Below are positions 5,486-7,281 of a stretch of 7,281 nt of DNA, in pieces. Each line of letters opens with the position of its first letter. The stretch's first letter is position 1. The notes beneath the pieces were generated by a model. That model searched no databases and had not been told where the DNA came from. It saw nothing but the letters and a program-made list of their open reading frames with translations. Source of the DNA: Alphaproteobacteria bacterium (GTDB taxonomy: Bacteria; Pseudomonadota; Alphaproteobacteria; UBA8366; JADFVY01); the NCBI GenBank assembly GCA_029881615.1, contig JAOUMF010000091.1, forward strand, positions 1-7,281, given 5' to 3'. Position numbers and translations under genes: made by a program.

Positions 5486-6676
5486 TTATGTTACTTCTTC
5501 CGGTAAGTTTGAGTATATTGTTCCATAAATTCGATTGGGATTAACTGGTTTTGTTCTGTCGTTCCACTGGCCTTCAAACTTCCTGAGTTCCAGCTCGGCG
5601 AGCGCCCCACCCGGTCTGGATAGCACTTGCCCCAGACCCCGCCGCGTCACCTCGGTTTTCGCGACCTCTTGTCCATTAACAAAAGACCGTCGAAGCGCCT
5701 CTTTGATGGCGCTACGCTCACCCGGTGGAAATCGATCCAGGAACTTCACCAATACGCCGCTTCTTTCCGCATCGTCGAATAGCAATGTCGACTCAACGGG
5801 ACGGAAGTCCTTGGGACGTTTTCCTTTTCTCGCGGTAGCGCCAATTCTCGCCCCACCGCCGGCCGGAGCCCCCATCTGCGCGTCGGAAAATGCCAATATG
5901 TCACGCATTATTCGCCGCGCCGTGGTCTTTGTCGTGCCCAGTTCGATCAATGTCTGACCAACCGCGACTGCGCCGCCAATCACTGGCGCGGCCACCGCGC
6001 GAAGCGCAAGATCGCCGAGTTGTGTTCCACCCTCGATAAGAATTTCATTAATGCCCCTGATCGTGCCGAATATTGGCGTCAGAGTGTCTTCGCTGGAATG
6101 ATTGACCAGAGGACCAAGATCTTCGTGCGCAATCCCCAAGGGACTTTCAAACAGCCCGGACACCGCCATCGCGGCGGCACCGGCAATCCGGTCGATTGCA
6201 TCCGTCTCCCCATTGTGGAATTTGGCCTGCCCCGGCATCAGGTAAACCGGGCCATCGACTCGCGTCGCACTCGCGGATAAGGAGCGAGGCACAGGGTCCA
6301 TATAATCCGCCGAATAATCAGGCCAGGATGTCTTCACCGGTTCGCTGGCCCGGCTTTGATCTCTTTTCGTACCGCTGCCATCCACCGCTTCCGGCCGCGG
6401 CGCAAAGCGCGTGTCGTCGCGGAACATGGGGGCGAGCGGGTCGTTGCCGTCCCGTATCCGCTGGCGCTCGCTTTCGGATATCGGCCTGCCGCCATCGGTG
6501 CTTTCCGGCCCGAAAAATCCGTCCCCCATCACTTCGCCCATGGAACGCCCGTCGGACAGCCTGAAGTCCGCGTATTCCCCGGGCAAAGTTATTCGCGATT
6601 TCGATCGCCGTCGAAATTGCTTGCGGTCGGTTGTCGGAAGGTTGAAGTCACGATCGGCAATGCCGGGTTCGGGCAT
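5486..6676 (-). CDS. Unrecognised phage-linked carrier-like protein with MPEPGI N-terminus
   Basis: The product has 397 residues and I recognise no family. The start at 6676 is preferred over ATG 6682 because AGAGG lies 8 nt from it and because MPEPGI matches the start at 961. It begins MPEPGIADRDFNLPTT, then has a basic patch (DRKQFRRRSKSR). A Pro/Asp/Ser-rich and probably disordered region runs to about residue 160. A middle part has a hydrophobic Gly/Ala stretch around 219-246 (LALRAVAAPVIGGAVAVGQT) that could be a membrane-inserting or buried helix. A Gly/basic linker at 268-292 (APAGGGARIGATARKGKR) leads to a charged C-terminal domain. Residues about 167-232 are duplicated in broken form at 3953-4150. 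The ORF ends at TAA 5488-5486, directly followed in frame by the 206-residue ORF. The layout of N-terminal tag, flexible region, hydrophobic segment and swappable C-terminus suggests a toxin carrier or injected protein. This is inference. Confidence 0.8.
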   Translation of the reverse strand: MPEPGIADRDFNLPTTDRKQFRRRSKSRITLPGEYADFRLSDGRSMGEVMGDGFFGPESTDGGRPISESERQRIRDGNDPLAPMFRDDTRFAPRPEAVDGSGTKRDQSRASEPVKTSWPDYSADYMDPVPRSLSASATRVDGPVYLMPGQAKFHNGETDAIDRIAGAAAMAVSGLFESPLGIAHEDLGPLVNHSSEDTLTPIFGTIRGINEILIEGGTQLGDLALRAVAAPVIGGAVAVGQTLIELGTTKTTARRIMRDILAFSDAQMGAPAGGGARIGATARKGKRPKDFRPVESTLLFDDAERSGVLVKFLDRFPPGERSAIKEALRRSFVNGQEVAKTEVTRRGLGQVLSRPGGALAELELRKFEGQWNDRTKPVNPNRIYGTIYSNLPEEVT

Positions 6677-6739
6677 ATCCATATCCTCTCGGTTTTATCG
6701 GGGGACTGTTTGCAGCGACGGCGCCGTCGCGGGAGAAAC

Positions 6740-6770
6740 AAAAAACCCGCGCCGGAAATCCGGGCGGGTT
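6740..6770 (-). terminator. Intrinsic terminator C
   Basis: This is the same hairpin as terminators A and B, with six Ts after it on the minus strand. It would end transcription from the DUF2938 gene and from promoter C before the carrier gene. Confidence 0.88.
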
Positions 6771-6791
6771 GCTCTCGCTATTCATGCGAGT
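6740..6791 (-). ncRNA. Candidate ~52-nt small RNA, copy C
   Basis: This is the same promoter-stem-loop-terminator unit as copy A, differing only by one base in the terminator T-run. The expected start is near 6791. Preservation of both stems and the promoter in two copies could reflect recent duplication rather than selection. Confidence 0.4.
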
Positions 6792-6797
6792 CTGAAG

Positions 6798-6826
6798 ATT
6801 CTCAACCATTTGCTGTCCCCGGTCAA
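6798..6826 (-). promoter_or_regulatory. Sigma70-like promoter C
   Basis: TTGACC (6826-6821) and GAGAAT (6803-6798) with a 17-bp spacer, identical to promoter A. The adjoining C-run on the transcribed strand is five bases here instead of eleven. Confidence 0.5.
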
Positions 6827-6858
6827 GGGGGTTTGTCCCCACCCCGGAGAAATATCGC

Positions 6859-7281
6859 TCAGCCCGTCATCGCCGCATGCAGGGCCGCCCCCGCATAAAG
6901 CGCGACGCCATAAATGCAATGGGCCGCCAGCGCGCCATAGCGTGGGATGTTGGGGTTGGCCGCCTTCGCGCCCATCATTCCCAGCCCCATGCAGGGCTGC
7001 ATCATGAACCAGGGGATAACGACGGAAGCCAGCCCGAACAGGAACCCGTTCAACAGCGTCGGCCCGCCGAACAGCGCGGTCATCATCCCCACATAGACGA
7101 CCCCGTAACCCAGCCCGATCAAGTAATGCATGATCCAGCCGATCGCCGCCTCATTGGCCACCGGCGCGGCCTCGCCGATTGACGCGTGAACCAGCCGCCC
7201 GCGCGGAATATGCCCGAACCAGCGCCCGATCATGCCCCAATTGGTGGCCGGAATCCCCGTGGCCGCCTGCAGCGCGCGCTG
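6859..7281 (-). CDS. DUF2938 family integral membrane protein, partial
   Basis: The last 140 residues are present. The frame is open through the right edge of the window, so ATG 7233 is an internal Met and not the start. The family signature is clear: GIPATNWGMIGRWFGHIPRGRLVH at residues 9-32 from the edge, and FMMQPCMGLGMMGAKAANPN at 92-110. Hydrophobic spans lie at about 45-70, 77-104 and 117-136, the last ending near the C-terminus. A first span is expected beyond the window. DUF2938 proteins are small bacterial inner-membrane proteins of unknown function. The gene is usually chromosomal rather than phage-borne, suggesting that phage DNA ends between it and the terminase genes. GC-rich codon use resembles the terminase genes. 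It is followed closely by repeat copy C, whose terminator would close its transcript. Confidence 0.85.
   Translation of the reverse strand, partial: QRALQAATGIPATNWGMIGRWFGHIPRGRLVHASIGEAAPVANEAAIGWIMHYLIGLGYGVVYVGMMTALFGGPTLLNGFLFGLASVVIPWFMMQPCMGLGMMGAKAANPNIPRYGALAAHCIYGVALYAGAALHAAMTG

Larger units (their letters stand above)
6731..6831. repeat. Repeat copy C: promoter, stem-loop and terminator element
   Basis: This is nearly identical to 3123-3224, in the same orientation. It lies between the DUF2938 gene (28 nt after its stop) and the carrier gene start. Together with copy A it brackets the accessory block as direct repeats about 3.6 kb apart. Confidence 0.9.

Noticed and set aside
3115..6831. 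Reading the three repeat copies as a CRISPR array
   Set aside because: The copies are about 1 to 2.5 kb apart and contain a promoter and terminator. There are no regular spacers.
6356..6898. Plus-strand ORF crossing the carrier start, repeat C and the DUF2938 stop
   Set aside because: It spans three unrelated elements antisense, including a terminator, and shows no domain.
1..7281. tRNA gene as an integration site
   Set aside because: I found no cloverleaf or T-loop GGTTCRANNCC pattern in a tRNA context on either strand by eye; a tRNA search program was not available.

Overview
The window looks like part of a prophage or phage-derived island in a GC-rich proteobacterium, most likely an alphaproteobacterium. 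That assignment rests on base composition, the terminase type and a DUF2938 gene, and is an inference. Every gene I accept is read on the minus strand, so the reading order runs from high to low coordinates.

From right to left: (1) 6859-7281 is the C-terminal part of a DUF2938-family membrane protein that runs off the window. It is typical of a host chromosome, so a phage/host boundary may lie nearby. (2) 6731-6831 is a ~101-bp element that recurs almost identically at 3123-3224. Each copy holds a sigma70-like promoter, a short stem-loop and a strong intrinsic terminator, i.e. a possible ~50-nt RNA gene. (3) Between the two copies is a ~3.5 kb accessory block, visibly richer in A/T than the terminase genes. 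It holds a 397-residue unrecognised protein (5486-6676); a 206-residue ORF in the same frame, separated from it by one TAA (4862-5482); and a small acidic protein (4245-4790) with its own promoter and an overlapping palindrome. It ends with a third terminator copy, a 198-bp broken duplicate of the middle of the 397-residue gene (3953-4150), and, fused to that in another frame, a C-terminal domain resembling the phage Barnase-EndoU-ColicinE5/D-RelE (PBECR) nucleases (3432-3935). (4) 975-3042 holds small and large terminase subunits with a long overlap. (5) 1-961 is a second unrecognised protein, open at the window edge. Its first 16 residues match the start of the 397-residue protein (MPEPGIxDxDFxxPTT), but the rest lies in another reading frame.

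My reading, as inference, is a phage-borne polymorphic-toxin-like locus. Proteins with a shared N-terminal peptide have different bodies, a displaced carrier fragment is attached to a nuclease-like tip, and an immunity-like gene follows the intact carrier. This matches the layout of orphan C-terminal cassettes in CDI, Rhs and MafB systems, but sits beside a phage packaging module. The terminase genes would make the packaging motor. The MPEPGI proteins could be virion-loaded or injected products, but nothing in the sequence proves that.
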